Assembly: GCF_001742165.1 (NCBI RefSeq)
Contig: NZ_CP016443.1
Location: 1,798,001 to 1,862,000 of the forward strand
DNA: 64,000 bases
Direction: 5' to 3'
Source: Burkholderia stabilis
Lineage (GTDB): Bacteria > Pseudomonadota > Gammaproteobacteria > Burkholderiales > Burkholderiaceae
Part shown: positions 40,764-49,243 of the stretch, in pieces
Layout: every line of letters starts with the position of its first letter
How positions within the stretch are numbered: the stretch's first letter is position 1
The notes under the pieces: model-generated
What the model was told of the DNA's origin: nothing
The model's input: the letters and a program-made list of their open reading frames with translations, nothing else
The model's database searches: none
Translations under genes and position numbers: made by a program

Positions 40764-42069
40764 CAGGTCGTTGAAATACCTCGCCCCATCCTGCAGGATG
40801 TAGTCACCCGAGATCAAGGAAGCGAAGGCAGATGCGAGGCGCGGACAGCTACAACGAATCATTGTTCAGCACGGTGAGGCTGGAGGAATTTGTGCCGCAG
40901 ACACATCCGCTGCGTCAGATCCGGACATGGTTGAACGAAGCGCTATCGAAGATGGACGCGAAGTTCTCGGCGATGTACGAGGCGGACGTCAAGGGCGGTC
41001 GCCCGAGCATCGCGCCGGAGAAGCTGATGCGGGCGATGCTGCTGCAGGTGCTGTACAGCATCCGCAGCGAGCGGCAACTGGTTGAACAGATCTCGTACAA
41101 CCTGCTGTTTCGATGGTTCGTGGGCCTGTCGATTGAGGATGCGGTGTGGAATCACTCGGTCTTCAGTAAGAACCGTGACCGGCTGCTCGAATTCGATGCG
41201 GTGACGGAGTTGTTCAACGCGACGGTGGAAACGGCGCAGAAACGGGGCCTGCTGTCAGGCGAGCACTTCAGCGTCGATGGCACGCTGATTCAGGCCTGGG
41301 CTAGCCACAAGAGCCTCCGCCGCAAGGACGGCAGCGACGACGACCGGCCGCCGGGCAACTGGCACGGCGAGACGCGCAGCAACGAAACCCACGAATCGAA
41401 GAGCGACGGCGACAGCCGTTTGTATCGAAAGAGCAATGTGGCGCCGGCTCTGCCGAGCTATCTCGGCCATGTGCTGACTGACAATCGGCACGGTCTGGTG
41501 GTCAATGTGCAAGCCAGCCGGGCGAATGGTCGGGCTGAACGCAACGTTGCGGCCGAGATGTTGCGGGACGTAGCACTAGCCGATCGACGCATCACGGTCG
41601 GCGCCGACAAGGGTTACGACACGCGGGGGTTCATCAAGGCCTGCCGGGACGCGAACGTGACGCCGCACGTGGCGCGGAATACGAAACGCAGCGGCGGTAG
41701 CGCGATCGACAAACGCACCACCCGGCATCTGGGCTACGCGTTGAGCCAGCGCAAACGGAAATGCATCGAGCAGTGCTTCGGCTGGGGCAAGACGATCGGG
41801 CCGCTGCGACAGGTCATGGTTCGCGGCCTGGAGAAAGTAGACCAACTGCTGACGCTGACGATGGCGGCCTACAACCTGACGCGGTTGAGATCGTTGGCCG
41901 CGTTGCGCCCGCAGAGCGCCTGATGCACCGGAATGGGCGCCGGGAAGCGCTCAACGTTGACCCATTCGCATTGAAATCGGCGCTTGAACTGAAATCGAAC
42001 GCTTCTCGGTGATCACCGCGAACGGCGAAAGGGAAAATGCGTCAGGCTGAGAGGTATTTCAACGGCCTG
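40764..42069 (+). mobile_element. Intact IS5-family insertion sequence, 1306 bp
   Basis: The inverted repeats read CAGGTCGTTGAAATACCTC on the left and CAGGCCGTTGAAATACCTC on the right (18 of 19 identical). TTAG is duplicated on both sides. One transposase gene (40832-41923) fills the element. Intact ends, target duplication and ORF indicate a recent, probably still active insertion. It separates the fourth DUF2827 gene from the terminator at 40698-40737. Confidence 0.88.
40832..41923 (+). CDS. IS5-family transposase
   Basis: This 363-residue protein starts MRGADSYNESLFSTVRLEEFVP with AAGGA upstream. The N-terminal DUF772-type domain (about 1-120, APEKLMRAMLLQVLYSIRSERQLVEQISYNLLFRWFVGL) is followed by a DDE catalytic domain: D in HFSVDGTLIQAW, D in GADKGYDTRG, and E in RKCIEQCFGWGK. 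All three acidic residues are present and the frame is unbroken, so it should be functional. Confidence 0.93.
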   Translation: MRGADSYNESLFSTVRLEEFVPQTHPLRQIRTWLNEALSKMDAKFSAMYEADVKGGRPSIAPEKLMRAMLLQVLYSIRSERQLVEQISYNLLFRWFVGLSIEDAVWNHSVFSKNRDRLLEFDAVTELFNATVETAQKRGLLSGEHFSVDGTLIQAWASHKSLRRKDGSDDDRPPGNWHGETRSNETHESKSDGDSRLYRKSNVAPALPSYLGHVLTDNRHGLVVNVQASRANGRAERNVAAEMLRDVALADRRITVGADKGYDTRGFIKACRDANVTPHVARNTKRSGGSAIDKRTTRHLGYALSQRKRKCIEQCFGWGKTIGPLRQVMVRGLEKVDQLLTLTMAAYNLTRLRSLAALRPQSA

Positions 42070-42073
42070 TTAG
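42070..42073. repeat. Right target-site duplication TTAG of the IS
   Basis: TTAG directly follows the right inverted repeat and duplicates 40760-40763. Confidence 0.75.
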
Positions 42074-42134
42074 GGTGGGACAAGCCCGATGACGGACCGC
42101 GGCGCGGCGGGCGCGCGCCGCGAAGCAAACGGCC

Positions 42135-43277
42135 TTATGCGGCCGTCGCGCCGACCAGGTTCGCGAGCAGCGCGTCGTACTCGGCGACGAGCGCCGGATT
42201 CGCCGACGTGTAGCGGGCAAGGATCTCGCGCTGGCGCCGCGTGTAGGCTTCCCAGTCGTCGTCGTGCGTGTGCAGCGCGCGCAACAGCGCATCGGCGCCC
42301 TGCTGCACGTCGTTGTCCGGATAGTAGTAGCCGAGATCGGGCGCGAGGCTCGCGTTGTGCACGAGCGGATAGCCCTGCCAACACACGTCGAAGTAGAAGT
42401 AGTTGAGCGGGTTCGACCATTGATGCGACACGACGATATCCGTCAGGTCGGCCAGGAACACCGGCGTGTCGAAGCGGCCGACGAAGCTCGCCTTGCCCGC
42501 GCGCACGATGTCCAGGTAATTCATCAGCATCACGAACTCGGGGCTGTCGTGCGCGAGGCGGTCGGCGTTCGTCACGTGCGTGAAGCAGATCGCATCGGGA
42601 TCGCGGCGATACGCTTCGTCGATGATCAGCATCGGGTACACGCAGAACTTCACGACGTTGTGATTCGGTTCCATCACCGTCAGCCGCTTGCCGGGCTCGC
42701 TGCGCGGCCGGTATTCGCCGTGCTCGGGCAGCGACTGCGCGCGGGCTTCGAGGAACATCGGGTCCCACACGAACGGCACGACGCGCCCCGGGCAGCGGCG
42801 CAGCGACTGCAGGAACGGCAGCGACGACGGTGCGATCTGCGGGATCGCCCACACCTCGTCGTAGCCGCGGTTGATGAACAGCGAATCCCACAGCCGGCGG
42901 CCGAACAGCATCGACTCCATCGCGTTGATGTACTCGACGCCGCAGCAGTAGCTGACGATCTTCACGCCGCGCGCTTTCAGGTAGGCCGTCTGCTCGCCGT
43001 CGATCTGCCCGCCGAGCTCGATCACCACGTCGAGCGCGTCCTTCATGTCGGCGAACGCACGCGTGTCGTACACGGCGCGATCCCACGGCAGCGCGTCGGT
43101 GAGCGGTACGTCGGTCGTGTTGACCAGCGTGACGCGGTAGCCGCGCGGCGATGCCATCAGCAGTTTCGCCAGAAACAGCGCGTTCTGCTTGATGCCGTTG
43201 ATCCACAGGCTTTCGTCGGGCGCACGCAATCCGATCGTGATACCGATGCGCAGGCCGTTCAGGGCAGGAGACGTCAT
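42135..43277 (-). CDS. DUF2827 protein 4, putative GT-B-like glycosyltransferase
   Basis: This 380-residue protein is read from the ATG at 43277 (MTSPALNGLRIGITIGLR); the upstream frame to 43349 is not protein-like. It has the family motifs LWINGIKQN, VVIELGG, VPFVWDPMF, MEPNHNVVKF and, at about 285-322, HQWSNPLNYFYFD with YPLVHNASLAPD and GYYYPDND. The Glu of the WEN motif in the other copies is Ser here, so it may have changed or lost activity. It is on the opposite strand from copies 1-3 and separated from them by the EAL gene and the IS. Confidence 0.8.
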   Translation of the reverse strand: MTSPALNGLRIGITIGLRAPDESLWINGIKQNALFLAKLLMASPRGYRVTLVNTTDVPLTDALPWDRAVYDTRAFADMKDALDVVIELGGQIDGEQTAYLKARGVKIVSYCCGVEYINAMESMLFGRRLWDSLFINRGYDEVWAIPQIAPSSLPFLQSLRRCPGRVVPFVWDPMFLEARAQSLPEHGEYRPRSEPGKRLTVMEPNHNVVKFCVYPMLIIDEAYRRDPDAICFTHVTNADRLAHDSPEFVMLMNYLDIVRAGKASFVGRFDTPVFLADLTDIVVSHQWSNPLNYFYFDVCWQGYPLVHNASLAPDLGYYYPDNDVQQGADALLRALHTHDDDWEAYTRRQREILARYTSANPALVAEYDALLANLVGATAA

Positions 43278-43622
43278 CGTCGGCGGGATGGGAGGTTGGA
43301 TGGGGGTGGAATGGACGCAGTGTAGCGCGCGAAGCGCCGCCCGCGTCAAGCGGCGGCGCAGCCCGGCATTCTAGCGGAGCGCCGGCCGGCGCAGTGTCAT
43401 GGATGGTCAGCGAGACGCGCGCTGCGCGCCGCTCTCGGCGGCGCGGTCGGCCTCGTGCGCGTCGACACGCGCCGGCTGTTTCGTCGCGCGCACGGCGACG
43501 GCGTGCGCGACGACGAGATGGGGTTCGGCATGCGTGCGCCGACGATGGTGCACGTGCGGCCCCAATTGAGTCGAATCACACGCGCCGGCCGGATTTGCCC
43601 CGCCGGCGCACACCGCTTGCCG
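43278..43622. other. 345-bp gap before the phospholipase gene
   Basis: It must hold the promoter of DUF2827 gene 4. A hairpin GCGCCGGC/GCCGGCGC (43582-43609, 12-base loop) lies 14 bp past the phospholipase stop and could end that transcript. No gene is supported. Confidence 0.45.
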
Positions 43623-45737
43623 TCAGACCGGCGTAATCGTCGGCGCCACGGCGGCCGGGTCGGTCACGCTGGCCTTGCCGGTTTCGACGTGCCCCGCGAT
43701 GCGGCGCGTCCAGCCCGCGTTCCCCGCCACCGCGAACTGCAGGTCGTACCAGTGGCTGCTGCACGACAGATCCCAGTGCGCTTCGACGCTCTTCCCCGGC
43801 GGAATCGTCAGCGTGCGCGCGGCCCCGCCGTATGCGACGTCGGTCGCCGTGACCGTCAGCGCGGCAGCGCCCGCATTCGCGAACGTCACGTACACGTCGC
43901 CGTTGGCGACGTCGTAGCACGCGGTGATTTCAGGCTTCGCGCCGGCGTCCGCAGCGGCCGAACCCGCAAAGCGCCGGAAATAGCCGTTGGGCCCCCAGAC
44001 GCTCACCAGGTAGTTGCCGTTCGCATCGAGCGCCCAGGTATCGGTCAGTTGCTTGCCCGCCTCGACCGTGTAGCGGCGCGGCATCGCGGTCGGATCGCCC
44101 GTATAGACCCAGAAGTGCGCGCCTTGCGTGCCGGTATTCGCGAACGTCACCGCATAGCCTTGCGCCTGGAGCTGGCCGGTGACGTGCAATTCGTACGGCA
44201 GCGCGCGAGCCGGCCGTGTGCCGGGCTCCTGCGCCGTCACGACCTGCTGCGCGGTGCTGGCCGGCGCGGTCTGCGACGACGCACGCGAGCACTGCATGTC
44301 GGCCTGCGCGACATACGCCTGCGTGCTCGGCAGGCTCGGCAGCGTCGTATCCGATTTCGTGAAGTCGAGCGACGACGTCAGGTCGCCGCAGATCGCGCGG
44401 CGCCACGGCGAGATGTTCGTTTCCGTCACGCCGAAGCGCTTCTCGATGAATTGCAGCACCGACGTGTGATCGAACACCTGCGAGCACACGTAGCCGCCCT
44501 TCGACCACGGCGACACGACGAACATCGGCACGCGCGGGCCGAGGCCGTACGGCAGGTTGTCGGCGGTATAGGTGCCCGTCTGCGTCGAGGTCACGACGTT
44601 GTGCCGCTCGAGCGACACGTCCACGGTGCTCATGCCGGAACCCGGCAGCGTCGGCGCCTGCGGCGGCACGACGTGGTCGAAGAAGCCGTCGTTCTCGTCG
44701 TACATGATGAACAGCACGGTCTTGCTCCACACCTCCGGATTGGACGTGAGCGCATCGAGAATCGTCGACAGGTAGTACGCGCCGTACAGCGGCGTGAACT
44801 TCGGATGCTCCGAATACGCGGCGGGCGGCAGCAGCCACGATACCTGCGGCAGCGCGTTCGCCTGCACGTCCGCCTTCAGTTGCGTAATCGAACGCGTGCT
44901 CATCCCGCGCGTCTGCAGCGACGAACCGGCCGGCGCATTCACGAAGTTGTTGAAGCACGCCAGCATGTTCGTACCGTAGTTGCCGGTGAAGTTGTCGAAG
45001 CCGGTGCCCTGCTGGTAGATCTGCCACGAGATGCCGGCCTGTTCGAGCCGCTCCGGGTAGGTCTTCCAGCTGAAGGGCGGCAGCTGGATCTTGTCGAACT
45101 GGTTGTCGATGTAGTCGGTGTTGTCCAGCAGCGGCCCGCCGCCCGTGCCGAGCGGATCGACCATGCCCGTCATCAGGTACATGCGGTTCGGGTGCGTGTT
45201 GCCCGGGATCGAGCAGAAGTAGTTGTCGCACACGGTGAACGCATCCGCGAGCGCGTAATGGAACGGGATGTCGTCGCGGACGTGGTAGCCCATCGTCATG
45301 TTGGACTTTTGCACGGCCCACTGGTCCGCGCGGCCGTTGTCGATCGCACCGTGCGTCGTCGCCCACGTATGCGGCAGGCCGCCGATGCACTGCGCGTTGA
45401 CGCCCGGATTGGTCGTGTCGTAGCGGAACGGCGCGATCACGCTCGTCTTGTCCTCCTGCCGCGGCTGGAACCACACCGGCTTGCCGTTCGGCAGCGTGAC
45501 CGGAAAGCGGTCGTTGTAGCCGCGCACGCCGCTCAGGTGACCGAGGTAGTGGTCGAACGAGCGGTTCTCCTGCATGAACACGACGATGTGCTGGACGTCC
45601 TGGATCGTGCCCGTCACGCTATTCGGCTCGATCGCGAGCGCCCGGCGGATCGACTCGGGCAGCAGCGTGCTGGCGGCGGTCGCGCCGGCGAGGCCGGCGG
45701 AGAACTTCAGAAAATCGCGTCGCGAATGGATGGCCAT
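43623..45737 (-). CDS. Tat-exported phosphocholine-type phospholipase C
   Basis: This 704-residue protein has a twin-arginine signal (SRRDFLKF, MAIHSRRDFL start) and the acid-phosphatase-superfamily catalytic region: VVFMQENRSFDHYLGHLSGVRG, GNTHPNRMYLMTG, MYDENDGFFDHVVPP, and later GLGPRVPMFVVSPWSKGG. Two C-terminal DUF756-type beta domains follow from about residue 500. This is the Pseudomonas PlcH/PlcN family, which hydrolyses phosphatidylcholine and related lipids outside the cell. Burkholderia genomes carry several such enzymes. A small lipoprotein gene lies 42 bp upstream on the same strand. Confidence 0.93.
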   Translation of the reverse strand: MAIHSRRDFLKFSAGLAGATAASTLLPESIRRALAIEPNSVTGTIQDVQHIVVFMQENRSFDHYLGHLSGVRGYNDRFPVTLPNGKPVWFQPRQEDKTSVIAPFRYDTTNPGVNAQCIGGLPHTWATTHGAIDNGRADQWAVQKSNMTMGYHVRDDIPFHYALADAFTVCDNYFCSIPGNTHPNRMYLMTGMVDPLGTGGGPLLDNTDYIDNQFDKIQLPPFSWKTYPERLEQAGISWQIYQQGTGFDNFTGNYGTNMLACFNNFVNAPAGSSLQTRGMSTRSITQLKADVQANALPQVSWLLPPAAYSEHPKFTPLYGAYYLSTILDALTSNPEVWSKTVLFIMYDENDGFFDHVVPPQAPTLPGSGMSTVDVSLERHNVVTSTQTGTYTADNLPYGLGPRVPMFVVSPWSKGGYVCSQVFDHTSVLQFIEKRFGVTETNISPWRRAICGDLTSSLDFTKSDTTLPSLPSTQAYVAQADMQCSRASSQTAPASTAQQVVTAQEPGTRPARALPYELHVTGQLQAQGYAVTFANTGTQGAHFWVYTGDPTAMPRRYTVEAGKQLTDTWALDANGNYLVSVWGPNGYFRRFAGSAAADAGAKPEITACYDVANGDVYVTFANAGAAALTVTATDVAYGGAARTLTIPPGKSVEAHWDLSCSSHWYDLQFAVAGNAGWTRRIAGHVETGKASVTDPAAVAPTITPV

Positions 45738-45779
45738 GCTGGTTGCTCTTGATTGGATTTCTGGTGGGAACGGCCGGTA

Positions 45780-45983
45780 TCAGGGAGCGGGCGAGGATGC
45801 GGGCGCGGTGAAACCCGGCGGGCAGCGCATCTGCGCAGTGGCGACGGTGCCGCCGCCGCATGCGGCCTTCTGCTGCGCGACGGGCGCGGGGTCTGCATTC
45901 AGGTCGTCACCGCATGCGCCGAGGAGTGCGATCAGCGCGAGCAGGCCGGCGACCGCGAAAGGCCGTAGGGCCGACTTTCGCAT
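45780..45983 (-). CDS. Small lipoprotein upstream of phospholipase C
   Basis: This 67-residue protein has an RBS GGAGAG, a signal peptide with lipobox LGAC (Cys24) and a mature part of about 43 residues with two further cysteines (AACGGGTVATAQMRCPPG) that could form a disulfide. Its stop is 42 bp before the phospholipase start, so the two are likely cotranscribed. Similar small proteins beside phospholipase C genes may assist release or folding; that is inference. Confidence 0.68.
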   Translation of the reverse strand: MRKSALRPFAVAGLLALIALLGACGDDLNADPAPVAQQKAACGGGTVATAQMRCPPGFTAPASSPAP

Positions 45984-46400
45984 AACGTCTCTCCGTGGGG
46001 GTGATGATATGGCACGGACGCGAAGCCGCGCCGGTCACATCGACGCCGAGATGCTAATTACCACGTGTTACACGACGGTGTCGTGTGGAGGCGGAGAGAG
46101 GGATGGGTGCGGAGGGTGTGTCGTGATCCGCGCGACGCTGCAAGTCATGAGCGCCGGCGAGATGTTATGTAATGCGATCGAAAGATTCGCGTTGTGCCAG
46201 TGGATGCTGTTCAACGCGCGTGGCCAGGACGATGCGCATCGCTTGCCACTGAAAATCGGCGAGTTCGATCACCCGCCATGTATTGCACTTCTTCGATCAA
46301 ACCACCGCCTGCGGTTGTCGCGCCGGCACCAACCGTACGTCGTCGCGAAGCGGTTTGCGCGGGCCGGCAGCCGCCGGCCCGCGCACGACGAAAGCCCCGA
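45984..46400. other. 417-bp gap holding the phospholipase unit promoter and liuD end
   Basis: A perfect 12-bp stem with loop AGCC (46357-46384) lies 16 bp past the liuD stop. A CACGTG palindrome with flanking AT (near 46056-46070) sits upstream of the lipoprotein start. No gene is supported. Confidence 0.45.
46357..46384 (-). terminator. Terminator-like hairpin after liuD
   Basis: Arms GCGCGGGCCGGC and GCCGGCCCGCGC are perfectly complementary around AGCC. On the minus strand no T-run follows, so the efficiency is uncertain. Confidence 0.5.
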
Positions 46401-48398
46401 TCAGCCTTCCGCCATCATCAGCAATTGCGCGCCGTCCGCGACCTGGTCGCCGACGCCGTACAGCACTTCCGCGACGACGCCCGCGCTCGGCGCGCCGATC
46501 GTATGCTCCATCTTCATCGCTTCCATCACGATCAGCGGCGTGCCGGCTTCGACCTTCTGGCCGGGCTCGACCAGCACCGCGATCACCTTGCCCGGCATCG
46601 GCGCGGTCAGGCGGCCGCCGCCCTGCTCGGCGTCGCCTGCATGCGCGAGCAGGTTGCGCCATTCGAACGTCTCGGCCGTGCCTTGCGTGAACACGTGGAA
46701 CGTATCGCCGTCCGCATACACGCGGCCGCTGCTGCGCACGCCGCCGAGCGTCACGTCGAAATCGAGCGGCGTCGCGCCGCGCGTCCACACGAATGTCTGC
46801 GCGGGCGCATCGCCGGCCGCGAGTCGTGCACCGGCACCGTCGTCCTCGTAGCTCACCGTCACGTCCGCTTCGCGGTCGATCGCATGCCATTCGAGCGTGC
46901 GGCGATAGCCGCCGTTCAACCGCCAGTCCGGCAGCGCGCCCCACGGCGATGCGCCCTGCGCGGCCGCACCGCGTTCGCGCGCGAGCAGCGCTGCGCATGC
47001 GAGCGCGAGCGTCGCGCGCGGCGGCTGTTGCGGTGCGAACAGCGCGTCGTGGTTGCGCTCGATCAGGCCCGTGTCGAGATCGGCCGTCGCGAACGGTTCG
47101 CACGCGACGATCCGTTGCAGGAACGCGGCGTTCGTATGCAGGCCGACCACCTCGCACGCGCGCAGCGCGCGCAGCATCAGGCCGAGCGCTTCCGCGCGGT
47201 CCACACCGTGGACGATCAGCTTCGCGATCATCGGATCGTAGAACGGCGTGATCGCATCGCCTTCGCGCACGCCGCTGTCGACGCGCACCGATGCGCCGAT
47301 GTCGAACTCGACGCCTTCCGGCAGCCGCAGATGCTTCAGCGTGCCTGTGGACGGCAGGAAGCCGCGCCCGGGGTTCTCCGCGTAGAGACGCGCTTCGAGC
47401 GCATGGCCGCGCACGCGCAGCTCGTCCTGCTTCAGCGGCAGCGGCTCGCCGGACGCGACGCGCAACTGCCATTCGACGAGATCGAGCCCGGTGACCATCT
47501 CGGTGACCGGATGCTCGACCTGCAGGCGCGTGTTCATTTCCATGAAGTAGAACGCGTCGCCCGTCATGATGAATTCGACGGTGCCCGCGCCGACGTAACC
47601 GACCGCGCGCGCGGCCGCAACGGCCGCCTCGCCCATCGCGCGGCGCAGGTCGTCGGGCAGCCCCGGCGCCGGCGCTTCCTCGAGCACCTTCTGGTGACGG
47701 CGCTGCACCGAGCAGTCGCGGTCGAACAGGTAGACGGTATTGCCGTGCGTGTCGCCGAACACCTGCACCTCGACGTGACGCGAGCGCGTCAGGTATTTCT
47801 CGATCAGCACGCGGTCGTTGCCGAAGCTGCTTGCGGCCTCGCGCTGGCACGACGCGAGCGCCGCCGGGAAATCGCCGGAGCGCTCGACCACGCGCATCCC
47901 CTTGCCGCCGCCGCCCGCGCTTGCCTTCAGCAGCACCGGGTAGCCGATCTCGTCGGCTTCGCCATGCAGGTTGGCCGCATCCTGGTCGTCGCCGTGATAG
48001 CCGGGCACGAGCGGCACGGCGGCCGCGTGCATCAGCGCCTTCGCGGCGGCCTTCGAGCCCATCGCCGCGATCGCGTCGACCGGCGGCCCGATGAAGACGA
48101 TGCCGGCCGCTTCGCACGCATGCGCGAAATCTTCGTTCTCCGACAGAAAGCCGTAACCGGGGTGGATCGCCTGCGCGCCGGTCGCGCGCGCGGCCTCGAT
48201 GATGCGCTCGATGCGCAGGTAGCTGTCCGCGGCGGCCGAGCCGCCGATGTGCACGGCTTCGTCGCAGGCGGCCACGTGTTTCGCGTTCGCATCCGCGTCG
48301 GAATAGACGGCGACGCTCGCGATCCCGAGACGTTTGCACGTCGCGGCGACGCGGCACGCGATTTCGCCGCGGTTGGCGATCAGAATCTTGTCGAACAT
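46401..48398 (-). CDS. liuD: Methylcrotonyl-CoA carboxylase biotin-containing subunit
   Basis: This 665-residue protein has a biotin carboxylase domain (about 1-445): KILIANRGEIACRVAATCKRLGI, KASAGGGGKGMR (ATP-grasp), MNTRLQVEHPVTEMVTGLDLVEWQL. A BT-like linker follows, then a C-terminal biotinyl domain with the biotin lysine in EAMKMEHT (near residue 628). With LiuB it carboxylates 3-methylcrotonyl-CoA in leucine and isovalerate breakdown. It is the last gene of the liuABCD unit; the HMG-CoA lyase gene liuE often found next is absent. Confidence 0.92.
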   Translation of the reverse strand: MFDKILIANRGEIACRVAATCKRLGIASVAVYSDADANAKHVAACDEAVHIGGSAAADSYLRIERIIEAARATGAQAIHPGYGFLSENEDFAHACEAAGIVFIGPPVDAIAAMGSKAAAKALMHAAAVPLVPGYHGDDQDAANLHGEADEIGYPVLLKASAGGGGKGMRVVERSGDFPAALASCQREAASSFGNDRVLIEKYLTRSRHVEVQVFGDTHGNTVYLFDRDCSVQRRHQKVLEEAPAPGLPDDLRRAMGEAAVAAARAVGYVGAGTVEFIMTGDAFYFMEMNTRLQVEHPVTEMVTGLDLVEWQLRVASGEPLPLKQDELRVRGHALEARLYAENPGRGFLPSTGTLKHLRLPEGVEFDIGASVRVDSGVREGDAITPFYDPMIAKLIVHGVDRAEALGLMLRALRACEVVGLHTNAAFLQRIVACEPFATADLDTGLIERNHDALFAPQQPPRATLALACAALLARERGAAAQGASPWGALPDWRLNGGYRRTLEWHAIDREADVTVSYEDDGAGARLAAGDAPAQTFVWTRGATPLDFDVTLGGVRSSGRVYADGDTFHVFTQGTAETFEWRNLLAHAGDAEQGGGRLTAPMPGKVIAVLVEPGQKVEAGTPLIVMEAMKMEHTIGAPSAGVVAEVLYGVGDQVADGAQLLMMAEG

Positions 48399-48438
48399 GG
48401 CTTCGGTGTCGTCCGGAAAGAGTGGGTCACGCGATCAA

Positions 48439-49224
48439 TCATTCACGCCACGACGGCGTGCGTTTCTCGAGGAAAGCCGCGATCCCTTCGCGCGCTTCCG
48501 CGCCTGCGCGGGTATGGGCGATCCAGTCGGCGGTCTGCTCGATCAGCGTGGCGTCGAGCGGGCGGCCGGCCACGTCGGCGACGAGCCGCTTGCACGCACG
48601 CACCGCGTCGGGGCCGTTCGCAACCAACGTCGCCGCCAGCTTCGCGACCGTTTCGTCGAGCGCATCGGCCGGCACTGCATCGTGAATGAAGCCGAGCGAT
48701 GCGGCGCGCGTGCTGTCGAACACCTCCGCCGTCGTGAAGTAGCGGCGCGCCGCGCGCTCGCCCATCGCGCGCACGACGTACGGCGCGATCGTCGCGGGAA
48801 TCAGCCCGAGACGCGCTTCCGACAGGCAGAACTTCACGCCGTCGGCGGCGATCGCGATGTCGGCCGCAGCCACCAGGCCCACGCCACCCGCATACGCATC
48901 GCCATGCACGCGTGCGATCACGGGCTTGCCGCAGCGATGGATCGCCTCGAGCATCCGCGCGAGCTTGCGCGCATCGGCGCGGTTCTCGTCATCCGAGTAA
49001 CCGGCCATCTTCTTCATCCAGTTCAGGTCGGCGCCCGCGCAGAACGCAACGCCTTCCGCCGCGAGCACGATCGCGCGCACGCCTTCATGCGCGTCGAGCC
49101 ATTCGAACGCCGTGGTCAGCTCGGCGATCGTCGTCTCGTTGAACGCGTTGCGCACGTCGGGGCGCGCAAGCGTGATGGTCGCGACGCGGCCGGCTTCGTT
49201 GACCTTGATCGTTTCGTATCGCAT
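48439..49224 (-). CDS. liuC: Methylglutaconyl-CoA hydratase
   Basis: This 261-residue crotonase-fold protein has LARPDVRNAFNETTIAELTTAF, LAAEGVAFCAGADLNWMKKM (oxyanion-hole loop), VHGDAYAGGVGLVAAADIAIA and LSEARLGLIPATIAPYV. The carboxyl-group Glu-Ala-R-L-G-L motif is the enoyl-CoA hydratase signature. Its position between liuB and liuD identifies it as the hydratase of the leucine path that converts methylglutaconyl-CoA to HMG-CoA. It is 19 bp from liuB and 40 bp before liuD. Confidence 0.88.
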   Translation of the reverse strand: MRYETIKVNEAGRVATITLARPDVRNAFNETTIAELTTAFEWLDAHEGVRAIVLAAEGVAFCAGADLNWMKKMAGYSDDENRADARKLARMLEAIHRCGKPVIARVHGDAYAGGVGLVAAADIAIAADGVKFCLSEARLGLIPATIAPYVVRAMGERAARRYFTTAEVFDSTRAASLGFIHDAVPADALDETVAKLAATLVANGPDAVRACKRLVADVAGRPLDATLIEQTADWIAHTRAGAEAREGIAAFLEKRTPSWRE

Positions 49225-49243
49225 CGTTCAGCCCTCCCGGCCG

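Larger units (their letters stand above)
40071..40831. promoter_or_regulatory. AT-rich intergenic island upstream of the EAL gene, cut by an IS end
   Basis: From about 40190 to 40660 the DNA is strongly AT-rich with no credible gene. It contains a 19-bp inverted repeat (ATATCAA GTTAA TTGATAT, 40578-40596) and TTAATTGATATGATAATTAA nearby. It probably carries the EAL promoter. The stretch ends in a two-hairpin element (40659-40737) and the left end of an IS at 40764. Confidence 0.55.

Noticed and set aside
40653..40862. 69-residue minus-strand frame across the left IS end
   Set aside because: It spans the terminator, IS end and target duplication and has no family resemblance.
43407..43613. 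Small minus-strand frame between DUF2827 gene 4 and the phospholipase gene
   Set aside because: No ribosome-binding site, Arg/Ala/Pro composition of shadow frames, and overlap with several other meaningless frames.
45574..46851. Long plus-strand frame opposite the phospholipase start and liuD end
   Set aside because: It overlaps two well-supported minus-strand genes and the intergenic region, and has no domain signature.
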